This document shows, in pieces, positions 47,025 through 57,916 of a stretch of DNA of 64,000 bases; the first letter of the stretch is position 1; each line of letters opens with the position of its first letter. Origin of the DNA: Curvularia sp. ZM96 (lineage: Eukaryota > Ascomycota > Dothideomycetes > Pleosporales > Pleosporaceae); assembly GCA_022457065.1 (NCBI GenBank), contig JAJGBQ010000007.1:2232001-2296000 (forward strand), in the 5' to 3' direction. The notes under the pieces were generated by a model. That model saw only the letters and a program-made list of their open reading frames with translations, did not search any database and was not told where the DNA came from. Made by a program: the position numbers and the translations under genes.

Positions 47025-47921
47025 CTACCATTTCCCCGTATCCAAGTAATTCTTCACCCGCATGAGCATCGCATCTCTATACTCCCACACAGTATCTGCA
47101 TGCATGAAGAAAAAGTACGATGCAATCACCACGCAGCCCGGCAGGAAAAACAGCATAAAAAAGTACTGCACCATGCCCCACCACGCACTATCGAGCCCCT
47201 TGCGCATCGCTCTTTCCTCAGTTACTGTGGGAAAACTCTCTTTGGGTATCTCTTTACCCAAAAACCCACAGAGCGCATCCCAGTCCATCTCAGCGTCCAT
47301 GTCAAGCTCCAGGAGATGGTCCCTGGGCACTGAAGAACGCACAGTAGTGTAATGCTTCTCGAATGCTAATTTTGCTCCAGGGCCACCGTACTGATTGCCA
47401 TTGTGAGCTTTGAATGCTGAATGTATGAGCTGCGTGAGCGGTGCCAATTGCGTCATGTTGAGTTGACGGCACATCCTGAATAGGCGCCAAGTATCCAGAC
47501 ACCAGATGCTGTCCTGCATGCTGGACTCCCAGTCGGCGTATTTGCGGTTTGTCAAGATGACCTTTGCGTCGGGATACGCTTCTACCAGCTGTTTGGCAAA
47601 GATGCACCCGGGGAGATCCGTGACTGCGTCGAAGTCGCCCAGCAGCTTGTCGAATTCCAGTCTACCATAGGGAGCCTTGTTCCGTTGGCTTGTCGGACGG
47701 TCTTGTGGCGGCAGCAATGTGATGTTGATGGCTTCTTGCCAGAGCACGAGCTCAGATGGGTTGGTGAGCACATTGCGCATCTGGTGGGGTGTGTATCCTA
47801 GTTTGCGCAACGCCACGGCTACGGTTGTTGTTCCAGTGCGGCACATGCCCAGGACCAGGACCTGCATGGGTTTGCTTCGCGTCCGCTCGTTGTTGTCAAT
47901 CAATCTTTGGCTCGCCATCAT
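47025..47921 (-). CDS. P-loop sulfotransferase-like protein with C-terminal membrane segment, 298 aa
   Basis: Single exon. The start is at one of two adjacent ATGs (47921 or 47918), just before MASQRLIDNNERTRSKPMQVLVLGMCRTGTTTVAVAL. The motif LGMCRTGTTT is the PAPS/phosphate-binding loop of the sulfotransferase family common in fungi (Sulfotransfer_4 type, often mis-annotated as NAD-dependent epimerase). Further family marks are PGCIFAKQLVEAYPDAKVILTNR (the 3'-phosphate strand) and WESSMQDSIW. Near the end, YFFMLFFLPGCVVIASYFFF (about residues 256-275) is hydrophobic and probably anchors the protein in a membrane. The acceptor is unknown. It is convergent with GH51. Confidence 0.8.
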   Translation of the reverse strand: MMASQRLIDNNERTRSKPMQVLVLGMCRTGTTTVAVALRKLGYTPHQMRNVLTNPSELVLWQEAINITLLPPQDRPTSQRNKAPYGRLEFDKLLGDFDAVTDLPGCIFAKQLVEAYPDAKVILTNRKYADWESSMQDSIWCLDTWRLFRMCRQLNMTQLAPLTQLIHSAFKAHNGNQYGGPGAKLAFEKHYTTVRSSVPRDHLLELDMDAEMDWDALCGFLGKEIPKESFPTVTEERAMRKGLDSAWWGMVQYFFMLFFLPGCVVIASYFFFMHADTVWEYRDAMLMRVKNYLDTGKW

Positions 47922-48148
47922 GGATAGGGTTTGGAAGGAGTCTCGATTCAACAAAAACAAAACCTGAACTCTCTGTCGGGCACGATTTGAGATGAAGAGA
48001 CGTGTTGCTGTGGCGTGGTTCCGGAATAGGCTAATTAGCGGCATGTCGGTTGAACAGGGCCGCACGCGCGAGCCGTAGGCCTGGGACGCCTAGCTCCACA
48101 AGATGGCGGGGGTTGGCTCGACACGCTACTTGTTGCCAGACCCGTGAG

Positions 48149-49201
48149 CTACAACGCCTCGAGTCCAGGCTGGCCTGTTAATTGCATCTTCCAATTGGAA
48201 AGGAACAAGGTCGTCAACTGCTGCATCTCCCCTGTGGCCGGCGAGTCCGGATCTTCCATGTACATCATCTCGTACCCCTTGTTCGCCCAGATGGCTGCAG
48301 ATTCCCACTCCTCTTGTCTGGCGAGGCTGATGGCGGCGGTTCGGTAAGCTCTAGCGTAGTAGTCGGCAAGACCCTCGGCTTGTACCAGCTGAGCAAGCTG
48401 AACGCTCGCTTCCGCGTTTTTGCGGACGCGTTCTGCTTCGGCCGCAGATTGTGGAGGGGTAAGAACAAGCTGGTGGTCAAAGTTGGCAAAGGCCTTCTGG
48501 ATGGTGACGCGAAGGCGATCGCTGGTTTCCTGAGCTACACGTTCCTGGGCGCATGCTTCGCACTGGCACTTGAACCCATATCGATCGAGCTGCTTCTGTC
48601 GATCTTCTCGAGAGAGCAGAAGCGAAATGTAAGAAACGAACAGCTCTTCCCCAGCCTTGATCTTGCGCGTGGCGTATACAATGCGCTTGTTGAGTTTCTC
48701 GTTCCAGTAGTAGCTGGTGTTTGGCCGACATGAGTGGTTGATGCGCGCGATTCTGGGGAACAAACCGACTCTGTCCCCGGTGTTGTACGCGTTTGTGCGG
48801 AAGATGTTTCCCAGGGTGTCTGGCGGTGCGTTCTCCCCAGGGTTGGTGTAATACGTCAGCGCCAAAACTTCCTCTTGGGCGCTGGACGACAGCATGTTGA
48901 ACTCATCGTGGACCAGCTTCGACACAGCATCCATGGGATACCCGCCGCCCTTGACGACTTCAGACAGGCTGATTGTGATGATCGGAGTTTCGCGCATGAC
49001 AATGTCTCCTATGTCGAGATCACGTACTGCAAAAACCCCTAAACCCCTTCCACGGCTACGCTCAACGATGTAGACTTGCGGAGGACCATCGCAGACGGGA
49101 TAGTGCATGCGGATCGGGGCAAGGTGATGCGAACATGTGACATTGTCGGCAAGCACTTTCAATAGAGGAAAGGCGAAAACGGAAAGCAAGTGAAGGAGCA
49201 T
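48149..49201 (-). CDS. SET-domain protein with N-terminal signal-like peptide, 350 aa
   Basis: Single exon. Residues 1-18 (MLLHLLSVFAFPLLKVLA) read as a signal peptide followed by a short Cys/His segment. The SET domain starts at VERSRGRGLGVFAVRDLDIGD (about 47-67) and contains the S-adenosylmethionine/catalytic motif RINHSCRPNTSYYW, the GEELFVSYI strand and a post-SET cysteine cluster CQCEAC. The C-terminal ~130 residues are helical, like the TPR-type region of SMYD proteins. The MYND finger is missing. Family knowledge: SET enzymes methylate lysines; a secretory leader is unusual. The leader could also be a misplaced start, but the in-frame VERSRGRG region has no closer upstream ATG that would fit better. 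Confidence 0.85.
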   Translation of the reverse strand: MLLHLLSVFAFPLLKVLADNVTCSHHLAPIRMHYPVCDGPPQVYIVERSRGRGLGVFAVRDLDIGDIVMRETPIITISLSEVVKGGGYPMDAVSKLVHDEFNMLSSSAQEEVLALTYYTNPGENAPPDTLGNIFRTNAYNTGDRVGLFPRIARINHSCRPNTSYYWNEKLNKRIVYATRKIKAGEELFVSYISLLLSREDRQKQLDRYGFKCQCEACAQERVAQETSDRLRVTIQKAFANFDHQLVLTPPQSAAEAERVRKNAEASVQLAQLVQAEGLADYYARAYRTAAISLARQEEWESAAIWANKGYEMMYMEDPDSPATGEMQQLTTLFLSNWKMQLTGQPGLEAL

Positions 49202-49779
49202 GGCTGATTCCCGAAGAAATTGGAGATGGAGTTGGAACTGTCGAGAGAATGGGCGTCTTCATCTTAAGAGGCTTGCCGTAGGGGTAGGTAGAGAGCGTGT
49301 GAGACGGGTTTCAGATGGATTTTGGCACACCCCGCACTCGTGCAGGAGGAAACCGAAGGCGGCCATGTTTCAACACACGAGAAACCGTCATCTTCTGGAG
49401 TTTTTGCAATGAATCTAATCCAGCTCTTTCAGTCTCCGGGTTGGTGGTGGTCGGCACGCGCGTTGACCATTGGGGAAGCTGATCCGCCGGGGCGGAACGA
49501 TGCCGCACTGCGCGAGCAGTGCCGATAGCGCTCGGCAGTCGTGTGATGGTCCTGGAGAAGAGCTGGTCGTGGTCATTCACGTCCCAGTGTCGTGTTGGAG
49601 TCTGGGCTATGAAACTGTTCAAGGGGGAGAGAGAGCATCGGGCCGAGGAAATGTCCGTCAACACCCGTACCTAGTCGCAGCTTCCCCGCGCACGCGTGGG
49701 GCCTCTCTGTGATTGACCCTGCTGTCATGGATGAGACCATGCCCCTCCATCCCCTCTCTTCAGACTGACAGCAGTCACC
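49202..49779. promoter_or_regulatory. Divergent region between SET and TPP-enzyme genes
   Basis: 578 bp between divergent genes; no gene seen. Likely contains both promoters. Confidence 0.4.
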
Positions 49780-51709
49780 ATGGTGTAAGTACAATCAGTT
49801 TGTGGGCCATGTTGACCGTCTTCTAACCACCGCCAGCTACACCGCGTCCTTTGCCTTCTTCGAGGCCCTCTGGGAGTATGGCGTTAGTCACGTCTTCGTC
49901 AACCTCGGGTCTGACCACCCCTCCATCATCGAGGCCATTGTCAAGGGCCAGAACGAGAAGAAGGGCCAGTTTCCCAAGATCATCACGTGTCCCAACGAGG
50001 CAAGCAACTCGCAACCGAAATGGATGTCCAGTGGCTGATGACGCTAGATGGTTGCATTGTCCATGGCCGATGGATATGCCAGATTGACGGGCAAGCCCCA
50101 GTGCGTCATTGTGCACGTCGACGTAGGAACCCAAGGTCTTGGAGCTGCCGTGCACAATGCCTCGTGTGGACGTGCTCCCGTTCTCATCTTCGCCGGTCTG
50201 TCGCCCTTTACCATCGAGGGTGAGATGCGTGGCAGCCGAACGGAATACATTCACTGGATCCAGGATGTGCCCGATCAGAAGCAGATCGTCGAGCAATACT
50301 GCAGATACACGGGCGAGATCAAGTCGGGCAAGAACGTCAAGGTGCGCTAAACAGCCATGCATGGTCGCACCGCGCTAACGCCTGCACAGCAAATGGTCAA
50401 CCGAGCACTGTCCTTTGCCACAAGTGATCCCAAAGGCCCCGTTTACCTTTATGGTGCGCGCGAGCCTATGGAGGAAGACCTGACCCCGTACAAGCTGCAG
50501 AATGACTACTGGCGGCCCGTCGAGCCAGCCGCACTTCCTCCCAAGGGCGTCAAGGCCATTGCCGAGGCGTTGGTCAAGGCCCAGGAGCCGCTCGTCGTGA
50601 CCGGCTATTCGGGAAGAAACCACGAAGCTGTCCAGGAACTGGTACGGCTAGCAGACAACGTCAAGGGTCTCCGGGTTTTGGATACAGGAGGCAGCGACAT
50701 GTGCTTTCCAGCTAACCACCCAGCGTGGTTGGGTCTGCGCTACGGCAACGATCCCGCCATCAAGTCGGCCGATTTCATTCTAGTCCTCGACTGCGACGTG
50801 CCGTGGATCAATACGCAGTGCCATCCTAAGGATGACGCAAAGATCTTCCATGTCGATGTTGACCCACTCAAACAGCAAATGCCCGTATTTTATCTCAATG
50901 CCATACAGCGCTATCGGGCCGATTCTTACACGTCGCTCAGCCAGCTGAACGAGTATCTAGAGTCGACTCTTAAAGAACAAATCACCAGCCAGTTCTTTGA
51001 GCAGCGATGGTCGGCCCTGCAAGAATCACACAAGAAGAAACTTCAGGACGTTGCAAGTGAAGCAAAAGTCGACGATCAGGGCCACTACGGCACTGCCTAC
51101 CTCTGCTCTCAGCTGAAGAAGCTGTGCCCTAATGATACAATCTGGGCGATCGAGGCCGTCACCCAGACGGGCTTTGTCGCGGATCAGATACAGGCGACGC
51201 TCCCCGGGTCATGGATCAACTGTGGTGGTGGAGGTCTTGGATGGTCCGGAGGTGGTGCCCTGGGTATCAAGCTCGCGACTGACACCGAGGGCAAGAAACA
51301 GTTTGTCTGCCAGATTGTCGGCGACGGTACTTATCTGTTCTCGGTACCTGGATCTGTTTATTGGATCTCGCAGCGCTACAACATTCCCATTCTTACCATA
51401 GTGCTTAACAACAAAGGCTGGAACGCCCCGCGACGTTCGATGCTGCTTGTCCATCCCGACGGCGAGGGTTCCAAGGTCAGTAATGAAGAGTTGAACATTA
51501 GTTTTGCGCCTACGCCGGACTACTCTGGTATTGCCAAAGCGGCAAGCGGAGGTCAGATATGGGCTGCACACGCAAGTACTGCTGATGAGCTGAGCAAACT
51601 ACTGCCGGAAGCTATCAAGTCCGTACTGAGTGGCACGTCGGCGGTTCTGGATGCCCATCTCGAAGGACCAGAAGGAAAATATGGGGGTGCAAAGGGCCGG
51701 CTAGGCTGA
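49780..51709 (+). CDS. Thiamine-diphosphate-dependent enzyme (acetolactate synthase / benzoylformate decarboxylase superfamily), 593 aa, 4 exons
   Basis: Predicted ThDP enzyme acting on a 2-oxo acid or 2-hydroxyacyl substrate. Exons are 49780-49784 (only ATG GT), 49837-49999, 50048-50341 and 50390-51709. The N-terminal Pyr domain has the catalytic Glu56 in CPNEMVALSMADGYARL, created by an intron with a GC donor (GAG|GCAAGC). The middle domain is nucleotide-binding-like and the C-terminal PP domain has GDGTYLFS with NNKGW, the Mg-diphosphate motif (GDG...N). It lacks a mitochondrial presequence and is shorter than fungal Ilv2, so it is a paralogue rather than the biosynthetic acetolactate synthase. 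The exact reaction cannot be told. It converges on the S33 peptidase gene. Confidence 0.9.
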
Positions 51710-51968
51710 ATCGACCGTGCTTGGAAGTACATACCCAATAAAGGAAACGGGGCGTAGTTGGACGAATGATATCGATGGAAGGCGGGAGCTATTCAAAGAG
51801 TGTAATAATATGTGTCTCGATTACCCTACCAACAACACCAGTCTAGTCTACTCTAGCCACTTACTACGGTCTAGCTACACAGCCCTATCTCCCACTTCAA
51901 TCCAAGCCGCCCTTGCAAACAACAAAATACCAATCTGAATGACGTGACTGCCGCCGACACTACCGAGT

Positions 51969-53822
51969 CTATGTCGCGGACTGAGTGAGGTTATATAGTT
52001 TTGAAGCAATGATCCAAGGGTTGGGCTCGTCCACTTCGCAGAGCGTGCCGGCAGGGGGGAGCACACCGCTGCGCATATACTCCGCTTCGTATCGCGAGAC
52101 GCACTTGGAAGCCTGGAAGTGGGCAGCGTGCTATCGTTGCAGTTAGCAAGCTGGGCCATGAAGATGTTTCGGAAAAGAATAGTACTTACACCACTGTTGT
52201 TGAATACCAGCAGACCCGAGCCTGGGAACAGCGAATTCATCTTGCGCGCCGACGACAAAGGCGTAACGGGATCAGCAGCAGCAGAGACAAACAGAATTGG
52301 CGTGTCTGTGCCATCTACCCTCGGTACACCATCGAAGCGCTGACTCTCTGGCGGCTGCACGTTCATCTGGCTGCACACGGGGCCACTGAGCGATGCAACA
52401 TTGAGTCCGCCGTAGTTGCTCCTGTTGTACATGGTGTTCACAAACATTTTGTAGTCGTCGAACTTTGTGTAGTTTGATCGGCCGTAAGAATCAAGACAAA
52501 CGACGAGGTGACGTCCCTGGCGCTCGTCGAAGTCCGGGGAGAAGTTGCTGATTCGGCTCTTAATGGAGATGGCAGACAGTGCATTATCTCGTGTCTGCAC
52601 CCCAACGAGGGCGTAATCCGTGGACAGTACGACCGATGGGCTGAGGTAGTACAGGCTGCCGAACATCTGCGAGACCAGGTCTGTCCATTTGAACACGCTC
52701 GGTGTGGGTGGCAGACTGCCTGGTTCATAGGCGGGGCTCGAGGGGTCTAGGAAAGCTTCTGCGACTCCAATAGGTTCATCTTTGAGACCTTCTAGGAGCG
52801 CCAGGTACCGCTGTTCAATCTCCTGCCAGGACGTGGCGTTTTGGTGGAACTGGCAGAGAGCTGGCCCGGCTTCGAAACAGTGCCTGAAGAAGTACTCCGC
52901 TACCTTGTCAGTCTCGTCAATGGCGTTTTCCCAGCCGCCATTGTAGTAGTCTTCTAGCTCAAGCACGCCATCGATGACCATGCGGCCAACGCGATCGGGA
53001 TATAGACTGGCGAATGTGGGGCCAAGAATTGATCCGTAGCTGACGCCGTAATACCACAGTTTCGCCTCATCGGGCAATTTCCCAGTGTCCTTGGCTCGGA
53101 GCTTGATGTAGTGGAGCATGTCTTGTGCGGTGGCAACGGTGCTGGCGTACTTTGCTGTCCCGTTCGCAGCGTACATCTCTGAGCACCACTTTCCGTACGC
53201 CAGGATGGACTGGTGCTGCGTCTTGAGCGCGAGTTCGTTGGTGATGTCTGCAGCACTGACGACATCTTGGAGAATGAAATTGCGTGTCTGGATAGGATAG
53301 CCCGGGAAACAGTCGCTAGATGGTTCGCTGTTGTTGATGCCACGCGGATCAATGCCAACGAGCGAGTACCCGCTTCCGATTTTTGCTTCGATAGAGGCGT
53401 AGCTCTGGAGAACCATGTTCACGGAGCTGCCGCCAGGCCCGCCGGGATTGACGAGGACTTCCTGGGCGTCTGGAGTTGCGCCCGGCTTTTTGATAATGGC
53501 AACATTGAGTGTTCCTACGGACTCGTTGGCGTAATCGCGGGGTACTTCCAACAAAGCGCATGTACTGGGGCAGTTAGTACGATTCTTTCTCGTTTGAATG
53601 GGCTGTGGTCGTACAAATTTTGATAACACGGAGTCCAAAGCAGTGAAGGACTTGCAGTCAACTGGTTGTACGTATTAGTACGATCGTCGTTACGGATGGG
53701 GCAATACTTGCTTCAGAGAAATCAAAGACCATTTTACTATTGTCTCTGATAGTTGTAGGAGAGCTGAGTACGAGTGGCAGCAATCCGGCTATTGCCGTGA
53801 TGTACAGCGTGTATGTTCTCAT
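51969..53822 (-). CDS. Secreted S33-family serine peptidase (tripeptidyl aminopeptidase-like alpha/beta-hydrolase), 564 aa, 4 exons
   Basis: Predicted extracellular exopeptidase of the TAP/S33 type. Exons are 53822-53712, 53661-53615, 53564-52190 and 52130-51969. The N-terminus MRTYTLYITAIAGLLPLVLS is a signal peptide. The second exon joins to give WTPCYQNFTCALLEVPRDYAN, the conserved opening of fungal members. Next come the oxyanion loop NPGGPGGSS, the nucleophile in YYGVSYGSILG (Ser228), and the acid in SAAADPVTPLSS. The catalytic His (His512 in SGHAAH) appears only after splicing the last intron, followed by the Cys-rich tail LPPAGTLCEVDEPNPW. The first intron has a GC donor (GAA|GCAAGT). 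Reading the main frame straight through would give a false C-terminus lacking the His. Confidence 0.9.
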
Positions 53823-55495
53823 AGTGTATTCAGCCAAAGACGGAGGAAAGGATATAGAGGATGATATTGAACAGTAGTGTGTTTCGAGGGATGAGTACTT
53901 GATTTTATATTCCCAAGATTCTCATCAGTAGCAAGCTGAACCTGTGCGTAGAGACCCAGCTCACTACATCTCTAAGACCAAGCATACCAGAGGAACGGCA
54001 TTACAGAAAGCGGGTCAACGCAGTCAGCCCTGCACAGCAGCATGGCTGTGTTAGTCTCCTGTAGAGTTTCTTCCGAATATAGCTATACTATTGCATCCTC
54101 TCCAAGCCATTACACCAGGCTGCTTTAGGGCTTTAGGTCTTGGCCATCACAATATCCGAATCCGGTCTAGTGCGCATACTGGGGCTGAGGTGGCGCAAGC
54201 ATCTCTATGACGCAGCATTGCGCGAATACCAAAGAAGATATTTCCAGGCATTCATGGGGGCGGTAACATACTTAAGCGTGAGCAAAAATGGCTTCGGGTC
54301 CATGGACGGGTTTGTGGCCTGATACCAACCAGAGAGAATGCGCTGCATGGCAAAGACGACCACGCCCAAGCAGCCCAGCATTATCTTTTTTGAGCCCGTC
54401 CTCTTCACCGATGTTATTTCTTTCGAGCAATTTGTATCCGTCACGTGAAAATGGCGCTTATTTAGAAGTCTATCTGTTATAGTATTTAGATATAATCGTT
54501 AACGCGAAAACATCTTCTTAGCTCTTAATTACCTTATCTTTAGTGTATATATTTCTTATTAGAAAAGTAGGTTTCCTATAGTTATTAATAGCCGCAATAA
54601 TATACACTTGCGCAGCGGGTCTCTGCACAGACATTGGAGTCCTACGGTCGAAGCCATTAGGCTGCTGTAATGTTACTACTGCGTGATTTTAAGTAGACGT
54701 AGGTGTCTTGGAGTCAAGACTATAGTAGTTTGTTGAGCACCGTTGATACAGCTTGCGAAGCTCCTTTGGCACTTATTTCATTTGTTCCTAAGACTAGTAG
54801 GCTCACCTGAGCCTAGCCTACAAGCTCATGTATATATATATCAAAGCTGCTTTCTAATAGAGAGGGCAGTGGTCCAATACTAGATCACCTGAGCTACTTG
54901 TGCTTTCACTGCTCCACATTAAGCATACTCAAAAATAGCTCCTTCTATCTTTCTCTGTTGCATACTCAGTAAATATCTGGTGATGTTTGAAGCATTTGGC
55001 TGACGTTCAAGAATCCTATCACGACACAGAATGCTGTCCCTGCGAGACAGCTTTGCCGCCTAATCCAGTTTTCTCATCAACCGCTTCCTCATGTGAAGTA
55101 GGTTGGTCGACCTCGTCTGCCACTAATGGTTCCTTTTTTGCGGCGGACATGGTCTCCTGAATTCGATGGTCATAATAAAGGTGAGCCTCGAAAATTGCCC
55201 CAAGCCAAGTAATTTTGGTATCAAGATCCTCAATCGTCGTCGCAAGTTGTCGTATTTTTCCATGAGCTGTGCGCGCAGCTCACTAGCTTCACCTAACTGG
55301 TTGTACTCAGCTACAAGGGCTTTGTATTCATCGTCATCTTCAATTGTTCAAGCTTCGGTACGCTTCATAGATGACTGGATCTGTACCGTCTCCCATTTGT
55401 AGTTAATTTCGGATGTGGAAGCAGTGTATTCAAGAAAACGGGTCAACTGGTCGCACTCTACCGCTCGCACTCGGCTGCCTTCCCACCAGGAGCGT
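53823..55495. other. Gene-poor intergenic region with AT-rich relic
   Basis: 1.7 kb without a supportable gene. About 54460-54620 is strongly AT-rich with repeated tatt/atag words and stops in all frames, like decayed repeat DNA; TATATATATA occurs near 54833. A region at 55010-55330 has small open frames but no family features. Confidence 0.4.
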
Positions 55496-57398
55496 CTAAG
55501 GCCTCGCTACCATCCTCAATCCCTTACTCCCCTTCGCCGGTGCAGGAATAATAAACTCGCCATTCGTATCGATATCCCTTTCCTTGAATGTATCAAACAC
55601 CTGTAACGTCGGTCCCGTCTTCTCCTTTCCTTCCTCATAGACATCGTACTTGACTAGCAACGCTGCGAGTAAGACGGAAATTTCTCTTTTCGCGAGATTG
55701 ATACTGCAAATGCCTGTTAGCTTTCTGTCCACAGAGTCAGGGCGGGAAGACACGTACCCAATACACCCTCTCGGCCCTCTCGAAAACCCCATGAATGCGC
55801 GTGACAACCTGGGGTTCTCAATCCACCTCTCAGGCCTAAACTCCTCCGGATTTTCAAAGACTGAGGGAGTTTTGTGCAGAATTGTGGGCGTCATGCCATA
55901 CGTGACGCCTGCAGGAACTACATACTCGCCGTACACGATGGGCTCGGGCGAGTAGCGCCACTGCCTGTTTACGACGCCGGGGTGCAGGCGAATGGTCTCC
56001 TGGATCACGGCGTTGAAGTAGGGTAGCGCGTCGAGTTGGGCGAAGGAAGGCGGGTTGGGGATAGAAGACAGCTCGGCCTTGACGGTAGCGAGGATAGAGG
56101 GATGCGTGTAGAGTGAGAACATTGCGGCGCTAAGGGTGTGCGCTGGAGATGTGGGGGTCAGCTGGGGTTCCGCGTCTTTGAAGGGGGTGAGAAACGGGGA
56201 GGGAGTTAATGGTCTTACCCGTAGTCCCTTCGCCGGCGAAAACAACGAGTTGCGTTTCGCTCGCAAGACGGTGATTTGTCTTTTCTGCGTCGGGAAGCGA
56301 GCTGTTCAGCACGCCGCCAAAGATTGTGCTCTTGATGCGTTCGGGATCGTTTGAGGTCCTAATCTCCTCGACCTTGTTGAGCCACCACTGAGCAAACACA
56401 TCAGTTCATTGAGCCCTTTGTTACGCTGACGTGTCAAACGTACCATTTTCTTCTCCCACATCTCTCTTAGGCCCTCACCAAAGTTCCTCATCATCCAGCC
56501 CGGCGTCTTCGCTACCATCCACCCGACGATGGGCCAGTGCCCAAAGAGATGGTTGAGGCTGAAGAACATGTCAACGGCTTTGAAGTACGGCTTCCCACAC
56601 TGGGCGTCGTCAAGGAAATGGAAGCAGTCGCCAAACGCATACTGCACGACGGTGTCGCTCGCATATGCCTTGAACAGTACATTCATCTCAATAGGCCCGC
56701 TAGCCTGTTCGATCCGGTTCAGTACCTTTTGGGTATGTTCCCTGATCACGGGCTCCAGTTTGCGGACGCTGGCAACGGAGAAGAAGGGATTGATGACGCC
56801 GCGGCGCTTGCGGTGCATGTCATGGTCTTCGGTGGCGGTCATGGAGTCTGGAGCTGGGAAGTGTAAGCGGATAGGTCAAACGTAATTCCAATCGTAGCCT
56901 TACTTCCACTTCGCTTGCCCACCATGACGGGCCTGTTGGTTTTGCGCTCGCCGGCGCCGGGGTAGAGGGAGTCGATAAAGTCTGGGTCGTTGAAGTGTAC
57001 TTCGTTGGGACTGATGCGGACGATTGGGCCTGATGGCTGCGTTAGACAAAGTCCAAGTATCTGATTCGTGTACGAGGCGGGGACGAACCATATTTCTCGT
57101 GCATTTTCCTGATCTTGCGGAAATACTGTCCACCTTGCCAGACATCGTAGTAGATTTCGTACCATGAAGTCAATGCTGCTATCCTGGGACCCGGGATTTT
57201 GGCAAGGGGGTGAATTGTCACTATGTAAGCGTTGAATCAGTAAACACGGCTCTGATATCTGACTGGCAAACACGTACGTCGATACAGTCCGAGAGCAATA
57301 CCATAGCTCAAAACAATAGCTGCCATGTAGTATACAGCCTTGCGTCTAAATTCATCATCCTGATACAGGGCCACCAAATTCTCGCGTACGTGTTCCAT
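55496..57398 (-). CDS. Cytochrome P450 monooxygenase, 516 aa, 7 exons
   Basis: Predicted microsomal haem-thiolate oxygenase. Exons are 57398-57278, 57220-57089, 57029-56904, 56853-56444, 56387-56219, 56142-55758 and 55703-55496, all in frame. An N-terminal membrane anchor (about residues 22-40, YYMAAIVLSYGIALGLY) is followed by the proline-rich hinge HPLAKIPGP. The I-helix oxygen-binding motif is AGEGTT (residues 314-319), the K-helix ETIR is at 368-371, PERW marks the meander, and the haem loop FSRGPRGCIG places the ligand at Cys446. The N-terminal and haem-loop style fits the CYP families (e.g. CYP65-like) common in fungal secondary metabolism, but the subfamily is a guess. It shares a 518-bp promoter with an SDR gene. 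Confidence 0.94.
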
Positions 57399-57916
57399 GG
57401 CGTTTGCTCAAGTTGAAAACATACAATGACATGAAAAACGTCCAGAAAGTGCCATTCCCGTAGCAGAGACAGGATATCTATATCTTTACTCTGCATTTAC
57501 AATCATCACGCTACCAAGAAAACGTTGCCAAACGTGAAGTCGTACCTCATCCTCGAGGATGACGGTAATGCTAATCGTGCATGTCAGCTGGTGCATAGAT
57601 TTCATGCAAGGTCATCTGGGTATTGCGGGACGTAGCGGCCCACTGTGATAGATATGCACCACACTGCTTCGTGCTTACCTTGCGTCGCTTGGCTAAATCC
57701 ACCTGCATTTGCGGCCTGGCTTAGCTAAGCAACCATCGAAGGTAACCTCGATTCGGGTTTGTGGCACAGTGATTAGAAATGCAAAACCTCGCCGCAGCTA
57801 GCGTCTTGGCCTTCACCGTGGTACATAGTCTCTCTTTGAGGAAGCTATTTTGACCGTCACATATTCACCATCTAGGCACTTAAAGAGAACGAAAACCGCA
57901 ACTTCACCCAAACAAC
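57399..57916. promoter_or_regulatory. Divergent promoter of P450 and SDR genes
   Basis: 518 bp between start codons. Contains a perfect 16-bp palindrome (listed separately), 149 bases from the P450 ATG and 355 bases from the SDR ATG. Confidence 0.5.
57547..57562. promoter_or_regulatory. Perfect 16-bp palindrome TCATCCTCGAGGATGA
   Basis: Every base pairs with its reverse complement; core CCTCGAGG. A dimeric regulator could bind here. By chance about one such palindrome is expected per 65 kb, so position, not rarity, makes it notable. Confidence 0.35.

Noticed and set aside
51875..52189. Unspliced C-terminus of the S33 peptidase main frame
   Set aside because: Lacks the catalytic His; splicing at 52189/52131 gives the expected SGHAAH and Cys-rich tail.
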